In this document: positions 1 through 9,041 of the stretch, piece by piece
Position numbering within the stretch: the stretch's first letter is position 1
Layout: the number at the start of each line of letters is the position of its first letter
NCBI GenBank assembly: GCA_028718185.1
Contig: JAQUMH010000004.1
Span: 74,334-138,333, forward strand
DNA length: 64,000 bases
Source: Elusimicrobiota bacterium
Lineage (GTDB): Bacteria; Elusimicrobiota; UBA8919
Reading direction: 5' to 3'
Position numbers and translations under genes: made by a program
Notes under the pieces: model-generated
The model's database searches: none
What the model saw: only the letters and a program-made list of their open reading frames with translations
Told to the model about the DNA's origin: nothing

Positions 1-460
1 CATAAACAGTGTGAACCCTGCCTATAGCACCACTTCTTATTATTTCGTTTACTTTACGATAATGCTCGCCATATCTGTGTTGATGACTTACAACACTTTT
101 AACTTTGGCATTTCTTAGCAAGTTCATTATCTCAAGTGCTTCATTTGTAGATAGAGCAATTGGTTTCTCGTATGCAATCAATTTGACCCCTGCTTCTACC
201 CCAATTTTTATCATATCTAACCGGATATTAGGTAAAGTACAAAAACAAAATATATCAGGTTTAATTTTATTTAAAAGTTTTTTTGCATCTGTGTCACTGT
301 TTTGCACATTAAATTCTTTTTTAACAGAATCCACACGGGCAGAATCAATATCACAAATACCTAATACTTCAAACCTTGGATTCCTGGAAAATGCAGATAT
401 ATGGTGTTTTCCCCGTTTTCCTAATCCGACAACAGCAACAGTATATTTTTTCAAACTCAT
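1..460 (-). CDS. Gfo/Idh/MocA family oxidoreductase, 3' part cut by window edge
   Basis: The minus-strand reading frame opens at an ATG at 460 and stays open to the window edge, giving the first 153 residues. The N-terminus MSLKKYTVAVVGLGKRGKHH carries the Rossmann G-x-G-x-x-G dinucleotide site. Around residue 95 lies a YEKPIALS segment, which is the conserved E-K-P-x-A of NAD(P)-dependent sugar dehydrogenases of this family; this is directly seen. An SD (GGAGGAAATA) precedes the ATG, and the ATG overlaps the stop of the upstream aminotransferase by one base (TAATG), so the two are translationally coupled. Together they suggest modification of a sugar nucleotide or another carbohydrate (oxidation then transamination). 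The substrate cannot be told, and the substrate-binding C-terminal domain is outside the window. Confidence 0.85.
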   Translation of the reverse strand, partial: MSLKKYTVAVVGLGKRGKHHISAFSRNPRFEVLGICDIDSARVDSVKKEFNVQNSDTDAKKLLNKIKPDIFCFCTLPNIRLDMIKIGVEAGVKLIAYEKPIALSTNEALEIMNLLRNAKVKSVVSHQHRYGEHYRKVNEIIRSGAIGRVHTVY

Positions 461-1572
461 TATTTCCTCCAACGTTTTATGGCCTCTATGGTATAAGAAA
501 CTTCATCATCAGTAAGTTCCGGGAACATTGGTAAGGAAAGCAACCTGTTTGCTGATCTTTCGGTAAGAGGTAACGATATGTTCATATCTGCGTGTTTACC
601 CCATGGATACCCTTCTTGCTTATGAATCGGAATCGGGTAATGTGTAAGTGCAGTAATTCCTTCGTTTTCTAAATATTTTTGCAAGTCATCGCGTTTGTCA
701 GTATGAATTACATAAAGGTGATATACATGACTATATCCCGGTTTGCAGAAAGGCAGCTCTAAACCTGTATTTTTTAATTCAGAATCATATCGTTTAGCAA
801 TCTCTCTCCTTTTCTGGCTCCACTTATCCAATTGTTTCAGTTTAACACTAAGAACCGCGGCATGTATATCATCCAAACGGCTATTGTATCCCATACTATG
901 AACAGAACGTTTTAACGAACCATGATTGCGTAAAGCTTTTATACGTTCAGTGATTTGAGGATTATTTGTAGCTACTGCACCGCCATCTCCGAAAGTACCA
1001 AGATTTTTCTGGATGATAAAACTTGTACACATAGCATCACTTAATTCTCCGATTCTGAAAGTATCACCTTTGGAACCAAGTCCCTGTGCATTATCTTCAA
1101 TTACTTTAAGATTGTGCTTTTTAGCAATACCGGCAATAGCTTTCATATCAGCAGGTTGCCCGTAAAGATGAACCGGTATAATAGCTTTTGTCCTGGATGT
1201 AATCTTCTCTTCTATTTTTGTTACATCAATATTATATGTTTTAGGATCCATTTCCACAAATACCGGTTTCGCGTTTACAAACCATATTGCTTCGGCAGTT
1301 GCAAAAAAAGTGTTTGAAGTAGTGATAACTTCATCACCTTCGCCGATACCAAGTGCAAGTAATACCAGCCACAATGCATCTGTACCGGAGTTAAGCCCAA
1401 CTACATATTTTGTCCCGCAATATGATGCAAGTTCACCTTCAAATTTAGACAGTGCAGGACCCATAACATACTTACCGCTTTCTAAAACACTACTTATAGC
1501 AGCATCTATTTCCTTTTTGATCCCGTGATACTGCCTGACATGACCATAAAACTCAACCTTCATTTTTGCCAT
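460..1572 (-). CDS. DegT/DnrJ/EryC1/StrS family PLP aminotransferase
   Basis: About 370 residues, the normal family length. The segment SFIIQKNLGTFGDGGA contains the expected PLP-Schiff-base lysine followed by the family G-D-G-G; the N-SGTDAL region near residue 60 is the cofactor-phosphate site. These enzymes transaminate keto sugars of nucleotide sugars for cell-surface glycans. I set the start at ATG 1572 because GGGGG lies 8 nt upstream; an in-frame TTG at 1578 is too close to that SD. The stop codon overlaps the start of the oxidoreductase downstream, so both form an operon. The segment from 1573 to 1608 holds only this ribosome-binding site. Family assignment is strong; the particular sugar is unknown. 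Confidence 0.9.
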   Translation of the reverse strand: MAKMKVEFYGHVRQYHGIKKEIDAAISSVLESGKYVMGPALSKFEGELASYCGTKYVVGLNSGTDALWLVLLALGIGEGDEVITTSNTFFATAEAIWFVNAKPVFVEMDPKTYNIDVTKIEEKITSRTKAIIPVHLYGQPADMKAIAGIAKKHNLKVIEDNAQGLGSKGDTFRIGELSDAMCTSFIIQKNLGTFGDGGAVATNNPQITERIKALRNHGSLKRSVHSMGYNSRLDDIHAAVLSVKLKQLDKWSQKRREIAKRYDSELKNTGLELPFCKPGYSHVYHLYVIHTDKRDDLQKYLENEGITALTHYPIPIHKQEGYPWGKHADMNISLPLTERSANRLLSLPMFPELTDDEVSYTIEAIKRWRK

Positions 1573-1608
1573 AAACAAATCCCCCTTTTTAAATTAATAT
1601 ACAATTGT

Positions 1609-2892
1609 TTAATTATATATTTTTTTATTTAATTTTGCAAGAATGTACGGACCATCCGGAATAACCGCAACTTTCGAATCATTACCATATTCTTTTATAG
1701 TTTCTAAAATTGATTTATTAATATCTTTCACAGGTTCGCACCATGATTTTTTTATTTCCTGATTAGTAAGCCCGTCTGAATATACTTTTACTTTCTTTAC
1801 TTTTCTTAATGCCTTTATAAGTTCTTCTACTTCCCATTGATCAACATTAAAAAAACCGGCAGTAGAAATCATCTTCATAAAATTATTTATATCTCTCATA
1901 CCGAAAAGAAGTTTTCTGAATGCAGGACTTCCTAATCCATCCAAACAAGCGCTCGCAATAATTATTGTTCCGCCATTTTTTATGATATCCAATGCCGATA
2001 CAATACCTTTTACCGTCTGATAAAAATCCCTGTCAAGAGGATATCCTCCATTAGAAGTTATTACTATATCAACTGGTCTGTCAATAAAAACACTTGACTG
2101 TTTTTCGCATGCTTTTACTTCTTCTTCATATGCTTTATCTAAATCTCCGCAAAACACATTTGTTATTTCTTTCTTTTGGTTCAAAGTAACATTTATCATA
2201 AAATCTACACCTGCTTTTATTGCTACTTTGCTGGCAAATATATTTAAGGGATTGTTTTTTAAAACACCTACTTTAGAAAACGGAGACTCTAACATCTCAG
2301 GACTATGAAAATATTTCATTGTCTCAATTCCGACAATTCCAGGACAAATAGATTTTCTTCCTCCTGAAAAACCGGCCATAAAATGGGGTTCTACTAATCC
2401 AGTGATAATTTTAAAATCAGATTCAGCATAAGCACGGTTTATATAAACGGGAATATTTTTATTTGCATCGAATAGAAAAACTAAATTATTTTTATTTTGT
2501 CCGTTATGGTTAATAATTTTATACTTTTTAATTATTCTTTTTCCCAAAATAGATATCAGGTCTTTTCCTTCCGTAGGAGAATGCATCCCGCAGGCAATTA
2601 AAATTATAGTTCTAATCTTATTTTTATCAAGGATATCCAGGATAGGATTCAACAATATCTCGTTTGGAACTGCTCTTGTTTTATCAGAAACTACAATGCA
2701 GCATGTTTTTTTATTTTTACAGAGCTCATTAAAACATTTTGTTCCTATTGGTTTTTTTAATTTTTTTATTATTTCTTGTTCGGGATTAACAATAACTTTT
2801 GTATTATTAATTTTTAATATAGAATATAAATTCCTTTTTGGAATTTTTACATTTAAGCCTTTTTTTCCATAACTTAATTTAATATCAAGCAT
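1609..2892 (-). CDS. larA: LarA family nickel-dependent racemase/epimerase
   Basis: 427 residues with the DUF2088/LarA architecture. The residues that hold and use the nickel-pincer nucleotide in Lactiplantibacillus LarA (His108, His174, Lys184, His200) align with constant offset to His104 (CGMHSP), His170 and Lys180 (VEPHFMAGFSGGRK) and His196 (KYFHSP), so the protein should be a true cofactor-dependent member. Family members racemise lactate or epimerise other 2-hydroxy acids; which one applies here is not determined. The gene starts 2 bp after the UroD-family gene ends, so the pair is probably co-translated. The cofactor-maturation gene larE is at 39.6 kb; larB and larC are not in the window. 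The SD is weak. The name is for the family; lactate specificity is unproven. Confidence 0.85.
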   Translation of the reverse strand: MLDIKLSYGKKGLNVKIPKRNLYSILKINNTKVIVNPEQEIIKKLKKPIGTKCFNELCKNKKTCCIVVSDKTRAVPNEILLNPILDILDKNKIRTIILIACGMHSPTEGKDLISILGKRIIKKYKIINHNGQNKNNLVFLFDANKNIPVYINRAYAESDFKIITGLVEPHFMAGFSGGRKSICPGIVGIETMKYFHSPEMLESPFSKVGVLKNNPLNIFASKVAIKAGVDFMINVTLNQKKEITNVFCGDLDKAYEEEVKACEKQSSVFIDRPVDIVITSNGGYPLDRDFYQTVKGIVSALDIIKNGGTIIIASACLDGLGSPAFRKLLFGMRDINNFMKMISTAGFFNVDQWEVEELIKALRKVKKVKVYSDGLTNQEIKKSWCEPVKDINKSILETIKEYGNDSKVAVIPDGPYILAKLNKKIYN

Positions 2893-2894
2893 TT

Positions 2895-3953
2895 CTATGT
2901 TTTTTTAAAAGGATATTTACCATATTCATATATGGTTTCTATCATAGTTTTATAATTTTCTATAGGAACATAATCCGGGATAGAATTACTTGAACCTGCA
3001 CAATAACCACCACCGGGGGCAAGAGCTTTGACTGTATTTTTAGTTAACTCTCTGACTTGATCTTTTGTTCCTCTGGTTAATAAATCCAAATCAATATTTC
3101 CAAGCAAGCATATTCTGCCTTTAACTTTTTCTTTTAGTGTTCTTGCATTCATTGCTTTTGGCTCAATAGGATGCAATGCTTTAATTCCGATATCTAATAA
3201 ATCATCCATAACCTGCATCAAATTACCATCTGAATGATAAATAAGCGGAATTCGTTTTTCACGACATATATTACCCATCAGTTTGTACCATGGAAAAAGA
3301 TTTTTTTGTAATATTTCCGGAGAAACCATCAATCCTTCAGTATATGCTATGTCATCAACTACCCAAATTGCTCCTACTTTATGAAATTCAATTATTTTTT
3401 TAAATACTTCAAATTGTATTTTACCTATTCTTTCAAACATTGCTTCTACTAATTTGGGATTTTCAATTAAAGCATAACTAAATCCGTTTAAACCCATTAA
3501 CATCCAGGTAGATGTAAATATCTTTCCTGCAATTCCTATTATATTCATACCTGGTGGAAGCAATTCAGCGGTTTTTTTATAGTCAGAATAATTTACTTTC
3601 CCGGGGTCAATCCAATCATACTTTTCAAAATCTTTAAAATCCTTAATTTTCCCTATACCTTCTTCTGCCCAATTTTTATCGTCATCTAAATTAAAATATT
3701 TTCCATGACCTTCTTCTCTTAAACCTTTCTTTTCAACTGTTCCTGCCGGATCAATTAATCCTGCCGAAAGCCAGATATAGTCATATCCTGCCTGTTTTCT
3801 AAAATCTATCTCACCCTGCAAACCGTCAACAGGTTTTCCCATAAATTTTTCTTTTATACTTTTATCAATAACCAGCTCAATTAACGGGACACTATCAGTT
3901 TCTTGACAAAATAATGTACTTTTTAATCTTTCAAAATTCGGTTCATTTTTCAT
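2895..3953 (-). CDS. Uroporphyrinogen decarboxylase (UroD)-family protein
   Basis: About 350 residues of the UroD/MtaA/CmuA superfamily, recognised from the C-terminal pattern (IYHSDGNLMQVMDDLLDIG, then ALHPIEPKAMN, then CLLGNIDLD). MtaA-type methyltransferases bind zinc through H-x-C...C; here the positions read H-S-D and L-L-G-N, so the cysteine ligands are missing and classic thiol methyl transfer is doubtful. It is not expected to be the heme enzyme HemE, since no heme genes are nearby. The start is uncertain: ATG 3953 is used, with an in-frame TTG at 3968, and no convincing SD for either. It lies directly upstream of larA and downstream of ald, suggesting a hydroxy-acid or amino-acid related pathway, by context only. 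Confidence 0.75.
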   Translation of the reverse strand: MKNEPNFERLKSTLFCQETDSVPLIELVIDKSIKEKFMGKPVDGLQGEIDFRKQAGYDYIWLSAGLIDPAGTVEKKGLREEGHGKYFNLDDDKNWAEEGIGKIKDFKDFEKYDWIDPGKVNYSDYKKTAELLPPGMNIIGIAGKIFTSTWMLMGLNGFSYALIENPKLVEAMFERIGKIQFEVFKKIIEFHKVGAIWVVDDIAYTEGLMVSPEILQKNLFPWYKLMGNICREKRIPLIYHSDGNLMQVMDDLLDIGIKALHPIEPKAMNARTLKEKVKGRICLLGNIDLDLLTRGTKDQVRELTKNTVKALAPGGGYCAGSSNSIPDYVPIENYKTMIETIYEYGKYPFKKT

Positions 3954-4013
3954 ATTTTCATTTAACAACAGTAGTCATATTTTAGTCCGGTATTTTGTTA
4001 CTTTCCTATTATT

Positions 4014-5126
4014 CTAAAAAACTTCTTCCAATTTATAACATTTTAAACCTAACGATTCTCCAACTGCTTTACAAATAACTTTACCATCAACTATATTTAT
4101 CCCAAGAGACAAAGGTTTATTGTTCAAAGCAGCTTTTTTATAGCCATGCTTGAGTATCTCTAATGCATAAGGTATTGTAGCGTTAGTAAGTGCATACGTA
4201 GATGTTCCTGCAACTGCTCCTGGCATGTTTGCTACACAATAATGAACAACACCATCAACAACATATACAGGATTTTTATGTGTTGTTGGTTTACTTGTTT
4301 CAGTACATCCGCCCTGGTCTATCGCAATATCAACTATAACGCTACCTTTTTTCATTGTCTTTAACATTTTTTTTGTTATTACGCGAGGGGCTTTCGCACC
4401 AGGAATTAAAATTGAACCAACAACTAAATCTGCATCTTTTATTTCTTCTTTTATCGTATAAGAGTTTGAATACAACAATACCACGTTCGGAAGCATTACA
4501 TCACTCAAATATCTTAACCTGGAAAGGTTTACATCCAAAATAGACACTTTTGCTCCTAATCCGGATGCAACTTTTGCAGCATTTGTACCTGCCACACCGC
4601 CACCGATTATTACTACTTTTGCAGGTGCTACTCCTGGAACTCCTCCAAGCAAAATACCTCTCCCCATCATTGGACGTTCCAAAAACTTTGCACCTTCTTG
4701 AATTGACATTTTGCCTGCTACTTCACTCATAGGTACCAACAATGGTGTTTCTCCATCTTCTTTTCTTATTGTTTCATATGCTATTGCTACTATTTTTCTA
4801 TTCATCATTGCAAGTGTTAATTCTTTACTAGCAGCAAAATGGAAATACGTAAAAACTATCTGACCTTCTTTTAATAACTTATATTCCGTCGGTAATGGTT
4901 CTTTTACCTTAATTATCATATCTGATTTATCAAATATTACCTTAGCATCAGATATTATTTCTGCACCTACTGCCTTATATTCGGCATCACTGATACCTGT
5001 TCCAATTCCCGCTGATTTCTCTACCAATACACGATGACCTAATTTCCTTATTTGCTCAACCCCTGCAGGAACCATTCCAACACGATACTCTGAATCTTTA
5101 ATTTCTTTCGGTAAACCTACTATCAT
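4014..5126 (-). CDS. ald: Alanine dehydrogenase
   Basis: 370 residues, exactly the length of family members. It catalyses reversible NAD-dependent deamination of L-alanine to pyruvate and ammonium in the cytoplasm. The N-terminus GLPKEIKDSEYRVGMVP has the substrate-binding Arg; IIKVKEPLP near residue 74 has the catalytic Lys; HFAASKELT near 95 the catalytic His; VVIIGGGVAGTNAAKVA near 170 is the NAD-binding loop; and DIAIDQGGCTE near 270 holds the conserved Asp. A strong SD (AAAGGAGG) sits before the ATG. It is the first gene of the set leading to the UroD protein and larA, with 60 bp between ald and the next gene. Confidence 0.95.
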   Translation of the reverse strand: MIVGLPKEIKDSEYRVGMVPAGVEQIRKLGHRVLVEKSAGIGTGISDAEYKAVGAEIISDAKVIFDKSDMIIKVKEPLPTEYKLLKEGQIVFTYFHFAASKELTLAMMNRKIVAIAYETIRKEDGETPLLVPMSEVAGKMSIQEGAKFLERPMMGRGILLGGVPGVAPAKVVIIGGGVAGTNAAKVASGLGAKVSILDVNLSRLRYLSDVMLPNVVLLYSNSYTIKEEIKDADLVVGSILIPGAKAPRVITKKMLKTMKKGSVIVDIAIDQGGCTETSKPTTHKNPVYVVDGVVHYCVANMPGAVAGTSTYALTNATIPYALEILKHGYKKAALNNKPLSLGINIVDGKVICKAVGESLGLKCYKLEEVF

Positions 5127-5224
5127 GTAATCCTCCTTTATAAAATTTTAACAATACTTTTTCATCAACTCTTTCTTTTGGTACAAGGTACTCAATCCCA
5201 TAAATGTTTATCTATCAACAAGTA

Positions 5225-6232
5225 TTATTTTTTAAAAGTAATATTCTTTGCCACGGCATATATTGTGACTCCCGGTTCAGCCATGGTTAAAGAATAATAT
5301 AATTTAAAAAAATAGAAAAACGGAAAAGTCAGTATGTAAAGTGTTTGCCGAAATAACTGGATAATAAAATCTCTTGTTTTTCTTGATTTAATCGTATTTA
5401 ATATTAATCCTATTAATCCCTTATTATTAATATTGTCTGATTCTAAATATTTTGTAAGATTATTTTCTTTCATGTTTTTAAAATCTTTAAAAACAATTAC
5501 TTTGAATATTTTTAATGCAAAATCTATAATCCATACTACCAAATGTCTTGAAAATTCCCAAGTTGTTAATCCAAATACATCCATTTCTTCTACTTTAAAT
5601 CCATGCCTGTGCAAAAATATCTCAAGAGATTCTTTTGTCCACCTTGTCAAATGATGCGGCGGATAATCAAAAGAATCTCTTTTTATAAAAATAGGTCTTT
5701 TCGAATTAGGTACAGTAAGAACAATCCTTCCTTCCGGAGATAAAATGTTTTTAATTTTTACAATCGACTCGTTTAAATCATCCATATGTTCAAGGCAATC
5801 AAACATGGTAACTACATCATACTTTTTCTTATTTGAAATTAAAAATCCGTCAAGATCAGAACAACAAACATTATTAATTCCCAAAGAATTCGCTACATCA
5901 ATAGCTTCTTTGTTTAAATCTATGCCTAAGGCATCATATCCTTTTTGCTGTGCTTTTTTCACAAAAATACCGTTTCCGCAACCGATATCCAACAAACTTT
6001 TACCTAATAGAGAAGCTTTAAGTAATTTATTGAATTTTTTAGATTCATATGAATAGCTCCTGGAAGAAGAAAACAAAGCATACCATTCTTTTCCTGGATT
6101 ATTAAAAGGCCATGAAAATTGGACCAGGCATAATTGACAAAAATATATTTTATATTTTTTTTTACCTACAGGATCAAAATATTCTTCTACTAATTTGTCA
6201 CCTGATTCATTTAAACAAACAGGACATCTCAT
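5225..6232 (-). CDS. Class I SAM-dependent methyltransferase with N-terminal zinc ribbon
   Basis: 335 residues. Residues 1-40 hold a C-P-V-C ... C-Q-L-C zinc-ribbon. This is followed by a Rossmann methyltransferase: LLDIGCGNGIFVKKA is motif I near residue 80 and MFDCLEHMDDL is the post-I/motif IV region. The C-terminal part has a strongly hydrophobic stretch (TLYILTFPFFYFFKLYY), probably a membrane-contacting helix. Proteins with this layout usually methylate or process surface-polysaccharide or lipid intermediates; the substrate is unknown. It is separated from ald by about 100 bp that hold nothing recognisable. The SD is only AGAG. Confidence 0.75.
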   Translation of the reverse strand: MRCPVCLNESGDKLVEEYFDPVGKKKYKIYFCQLCLVQFSWPFNNPGKEWYALFSSSRSYSYESKKFNKLLKASLLGKSLLDIGCGNGIFVKKAQQKGYDALGIDLNKEAIDVANSLGINNVCCSDLDGFLISNKKKYDVVTMFDCLEHMDDLNESIVKIKNILSPEGRIVLTVPNSKRPIFIKRDSFDYPPHHLTRWTKESLEIFLHRHGFKVEEMDVFGLTTWEFSRHLVVWIIDFALKIFKVIVFKDFKNMKENNLTKYLESDNINNKGLIGLILNTIKSRKTRDFIIQLFRQTLYILTFPFFYFFKLYYSLTMAEPGVTIYAVAKNITFKK

Positions 6233-6460
6233 AAAATCTCTATATTTATTAATGATTTACAATAAAATATTTTTAACTTTTTATCTTTTAAGTTACATAT
6301 TCTATCTTTTCTACTAGAATATTTTTAAATATTAAGGTCAATTATATCAAGATATTTTCTTTTGTCAAGTTTTTGTTTATCGGTATTGTCTATTTTTTCC
6401 TTACTAAATGCTTATCTTTTTAAATTAAAATATTTTGAAATTTTTGAATTCTCTTTCAGG

Positions 6461-6595
6461 TGTCATTGCGAACCCCGTAGGGGTGTGGCAATCTCGATAC
6501 TTAATTGAGATTACTTCGTCTCGGAATTTATCCCGACTTTCGTCGGGACTCCTCGTAATGGCAACATTGTTTTCCCTGTGTCAAGCCACAGGGAA
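6461..6595. repeat. Compound palindromic intergenic repeat
   Basis: The 460-bp gap 6233-6693 contains no gene. It holds a compound repeat starting TGTCATTGCGA at 6461 and closing TCGTAATGGCA near 6564, so the ends are imperfect inverted copies. Inside lie smaller hairpins: CCCCGTAGGGG and CCCGACTTTCGTCGGG. A further hairpin with 9-bp arms (TTCCCTGTG at 6572-6580, CACAGGGAA at 6587-6595) follows. The TCATTGCGA...CGTAATG pattern is a common dispersed type in candidate-phylum genomes. It lies beyond the terminator of the outer-membrane protein gene and upstream of the methyltransferase gene. Confidence 0.7.
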
Positions 6596-6633
6596 TTAAC
6601 AAGTTAAAATATTTTATAATAGTTAATTACAAC

Positions 6634-6666
6634 AAAAAAAAGAAGCCCTCAAAAACTGAGGGCTTC
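6634..6666 (-). terminator. Rho-independent terminator of the outer-membrane protein gene
   Basis: Perfect 9-bp stem GAAGCCCTC (6642-6650) and GAGGGCTTC (6658-6666), with a 7-nt loop. On the minus strand it is followed by an eight-base U tract (6634-6641). It lies 28 bp past the stop codon of the barrel gene. The plus side also has a T run, so it may act in both directions. Confidence 0.9.
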
Positions 6667-6693
6667 TAATTTTTTTAGCATATTTCAGCGCAT

Positions 6694-8799
6694 TTAGAAC
6701 TTAATTGCCGCTGATAATGACAAGTTGCGATATGTTGTTAAATCAAAGATGCTTGCACGGTCACCACCGTCAGTACCTACTCCGTCAGGATTTGTATCAA
6801 GGAATGCATTACATGCTATTGTCAAACTTGGTGTTGCATCGAACTGAAGACCATATGTGTAAAATACGTCATGACTTTCACTATATAATATGGACTTTGT
6901 TTCTGCAAGGTCAGCACTATAATCCGTTCTTGATTTTGCCGCTTCTCCAAGAGGAGTTGCAACTGTAACTGTAGTTTCTAAAGTATTATTAGTTTTAACA
7001 GTTGTTTGAGTCTTTGTCATCACATATTCTGTGCCTGCACGGAAAGTGAATTTTTTTGAAAGAGGAATTTCAATACCAACAGGAACCATATACTTTGTTG
7101 TAATTGTTTCAGAAAGCTGGGTGCCAGCTCTTGATATTGTTTGACTCCAATCACCTTCACCATCACCGGTAGTAGGTAAACCAAGATCGGTTCTTCCTGT
7201 ACCGTTGGGGTTTGTTTCTGTTAATGATCCATCAACTGGACCTGGTTTATTAGTCAGTATCTGGGCAGGAGTATTTCCGCCGACACTTGATGAACTTATC
7301 GTAAGTCCGTCACCATCCCGATAAGAAACCAACTCCCTAGAACCACTTGTTGTATCAAGGTCTGTTTTGGATACACTTCTCTGAATAAAACCACCTAAAG
7401 ATACTCTAATTCCTTCTAATTCCTTCATATTAATTTTTAAACCTAAATCAAGATTAGTATCCGATGCAGTTCCTTTGTAAGTCAACAACTGTGTATAATC
7501 TCTTCCTGTAAAATTGTCAACCACATCAGCTGCAGCGCCGGCATATAATGTATGCCTGGTGTTTGCATATTCTCGGTTTGTCTGAGAAGCATCGACATCT
7601 CTGGATAAAGTATCAAAATTAGCAATACCGAATGCATCAAACTTTTTGAAACTTTTCTTAACTTCAACTCTTACTAAAGGAGCTATTCCAGAGCGTTCAT
7701 CTGAAAAATCAGAAACTCCTGTTCCTGCTGCCCCTGTAAAGGAAGCTGTAAAAAGATTTACATTTCCATTTAGAGTTTGTGTAGCGTAATCAAGGTTGGT
7801 TTTCGAAACAATTGCAGTACCGGTATTAAAACGCTGATAGCTATTTAAACCGCCGATAGCAGTTGATATCGCAACACCTTCCCTTGCAGATACTGTAATC
7901 ACAGTATTTTCATTTGCTACTACAGTTCCGGGATTTGTTACTTTTGAAAATCTCAATCCAACTCCGACATCAGCATAGAGACCGTCAGAAACACTGATTC
8001 TTGCCTGTGGAAGGATATCGGTTATACTTGTTGAGTTTTGATCGACTGCTTGTTTCGGATAAGAAACCGATAAAGAAGTTCCTTCAGTTGAAGTAACTGG
8101 CATTCCTACTAAAATAGCACCATTAACTGTGTTAAATATTTCTGAATATGTTTTTGTTCCTTCAGTATTTAATACGATTGAATCTGTCCTTCTTGAAAGT
8201 GAAAGACCGAGTGATATTTTATCCATCAATTTATATGATGAACCGGCGTTCCACTGTGTGTTTGTTGTGTTAGTATAATATTTTAAATTTGAACCTATTG
8301 TTGTTTGAGTCCTGTCAGTTGCTGGAGCAGTTGCGAATCTGATGTTATAGGTTTCATTTTTCCATTGACCTTCTGAATCATTACCTACAACACTATCCAA
8401 ATTAAAGATAGGAGCTAGCTTTCCACCAAAATTCTGATAGACAATTCCTGATCTCGAATCATTAATACCTATTGACGAAAGCGGATTTCCTGTTAAACCG
8501 AACGTGAAGTAGCTAATATCGGTATTGTTTTGATTTGGACCCCAGTTAAGTGCTTTGCCGTAATTTACAATATCGTTATAGTTTCTAATATTGCCCCAAT
8601 TTGTGTAAAGAGCATTTCCGGAAAAATCTAACAATTCCACGGGTGCTGCACTTATAATATCTAACTCGTTATAGAACATACCACGGGTTGCACCACGTTC
8701 GTATGAACCTACCGTGTTCTGGGCGTTTGTTAACGGTACAAAAGCAAAAGCTGATGTCGCCATTAAAAACATTGCCACTATTGATAACATTTTTTTCAT
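6694..8799 (-). CDS. Putative outer-membrane beta-barrel protein with signal peptide
   Basis: 701 residues. The N-terminus MKKMLSIVAMFLMATSAFAF is a clear Sec signal peptide with an A-F-A cleavage site. The body is rich in alternating polar/aromatic strands, Ser, Thr and Asn, has long acidic loops, and ends in LSLSAAIKF, a terminal-Phe beta-signal typical of Bam-inserted barrels. I do not recognise a family. It is a monocistronic unit with its own strong promoter, about 180-nt leader and strong terminator, which fits an abundant porin-like or structural outer-membrane protein. The SD GGAGGG precedes the ATG. The barrel prediction is an inference from composition and the C-terminus. Confidence 0.7.
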   Translation of the reverse strand: MKKMLSIVAMFLMATSAFAFVPLTNAQNTVGSYERGATRGMFYNELDIISAAPVELLDFSGNALYTNWGNIRNYNDIVNYGKALNWGPNQNNTDISYFTFGLTGNPLSSIGINDSRSGIVYQNFGGKLAPIFNLDSVVGNDSEGQWKNETYNIRFATAPATDRTQTTIGSNLKYYTNTTNTQWNAGSSYKLMDKISLGLSLSRRTDSIVLNTEGTKTYSEIFNTVNGAILVGMPVTSTEGTSLSVSYPKQAVDQNSTSITDILPQARISVSDGLYADVGVGLRFSKVTNPGTVVANENTVITVSAREGVAISTAIGGLNSYQRFNTGTAIVSKTNLDYATQTLNGNVNLFTASFTGAAGTGVSDFSDERSGIAPLVRVEVKKSFKKFDAFGIANFDTLSRDVDASQTNREYANTRHTLYAGAAADVVDNFTGRDYTQLLTYKGTASDTNLDLGLKINMKELEGIRVSLGGFIQRSVSKTDLDTTSGSRELVSYRDGDGLTISSSSVGGNTPAQILTNKPGPVDGSLTETNPNGTGRTDLGLPTTGDGEGDWSQTISRAGTQLSETITTKYMVPVGIEIPLSKKFTFRAGTEYVMTKTQTTVKTNNTLETTVTVATPLGEAAKSRTDYSADLAETKSILYSESHDVFYTYGLQFDATPSLTIACNAFLDTNPDGVGTDGGDRASIFDLTTYRNLSLSAAIKF

Positions 8800-9015
8800 T
8801 TTTTATTACCCTCCATCAAAAATTTGTAGTTTCTCGATAAACTGAGTTACTACATTTCCACTCTTCTTCCTCTTAGCCTATTTCGCGTATTTTTATTAAA
8901 TTATAACTTAATACGCATTTTGGGGTTTTCACCTCCTTTGTGGCAGAAATTGAGGATTTTATTTAGTTTCCTAATATAATTTTTATATTATAGAAAACTT
9001 TTAAATATTTGTCAA
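8800..9015 (-). promoter_or_regulatory. Sigma-70 promoter and structured leader of the barrel gene
   Basis: On the minus strand there is a consensus promoter: TTGACA (9010-9015), a 17-nt spacer and TATAAT (8987-8992). This predicts a start near 8980 and a leader of about 180 nt. The leader contains a very strong SD-like AAAGGAGGTG (about 8930-8939), a five-codon reading frame MRIKL-stop (8918-8901), and a hairpin with arms GCGTATT/AATACGC (8885-8891, 8910-8916) that begins at the last base of that start codon. The gene's own SD GGAGGG lies near 8810. The promoter is read directly; a regulatory role for the mini-ORF is an inference. Confidence 0.8.
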
Positions 9016-9041
9016 GTAAAAAATGAGCTTTTAATATAAAA

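Noticed and set aside
2895-3968. Heme enzyme uroporphyrinogen decarboxylase (HemE)
   Set aside because: None of the three UroD-type proteins has heme-synthesis genes nearby and their pockets differ; they are called only at superfamily level.
8901-8918. Calling the leader mini-ORF MRIKL as a gene
   Set aside because: Five codons and SD spacing of 13 nt; too weak to be called a protein, so it is described only as part of the leader.
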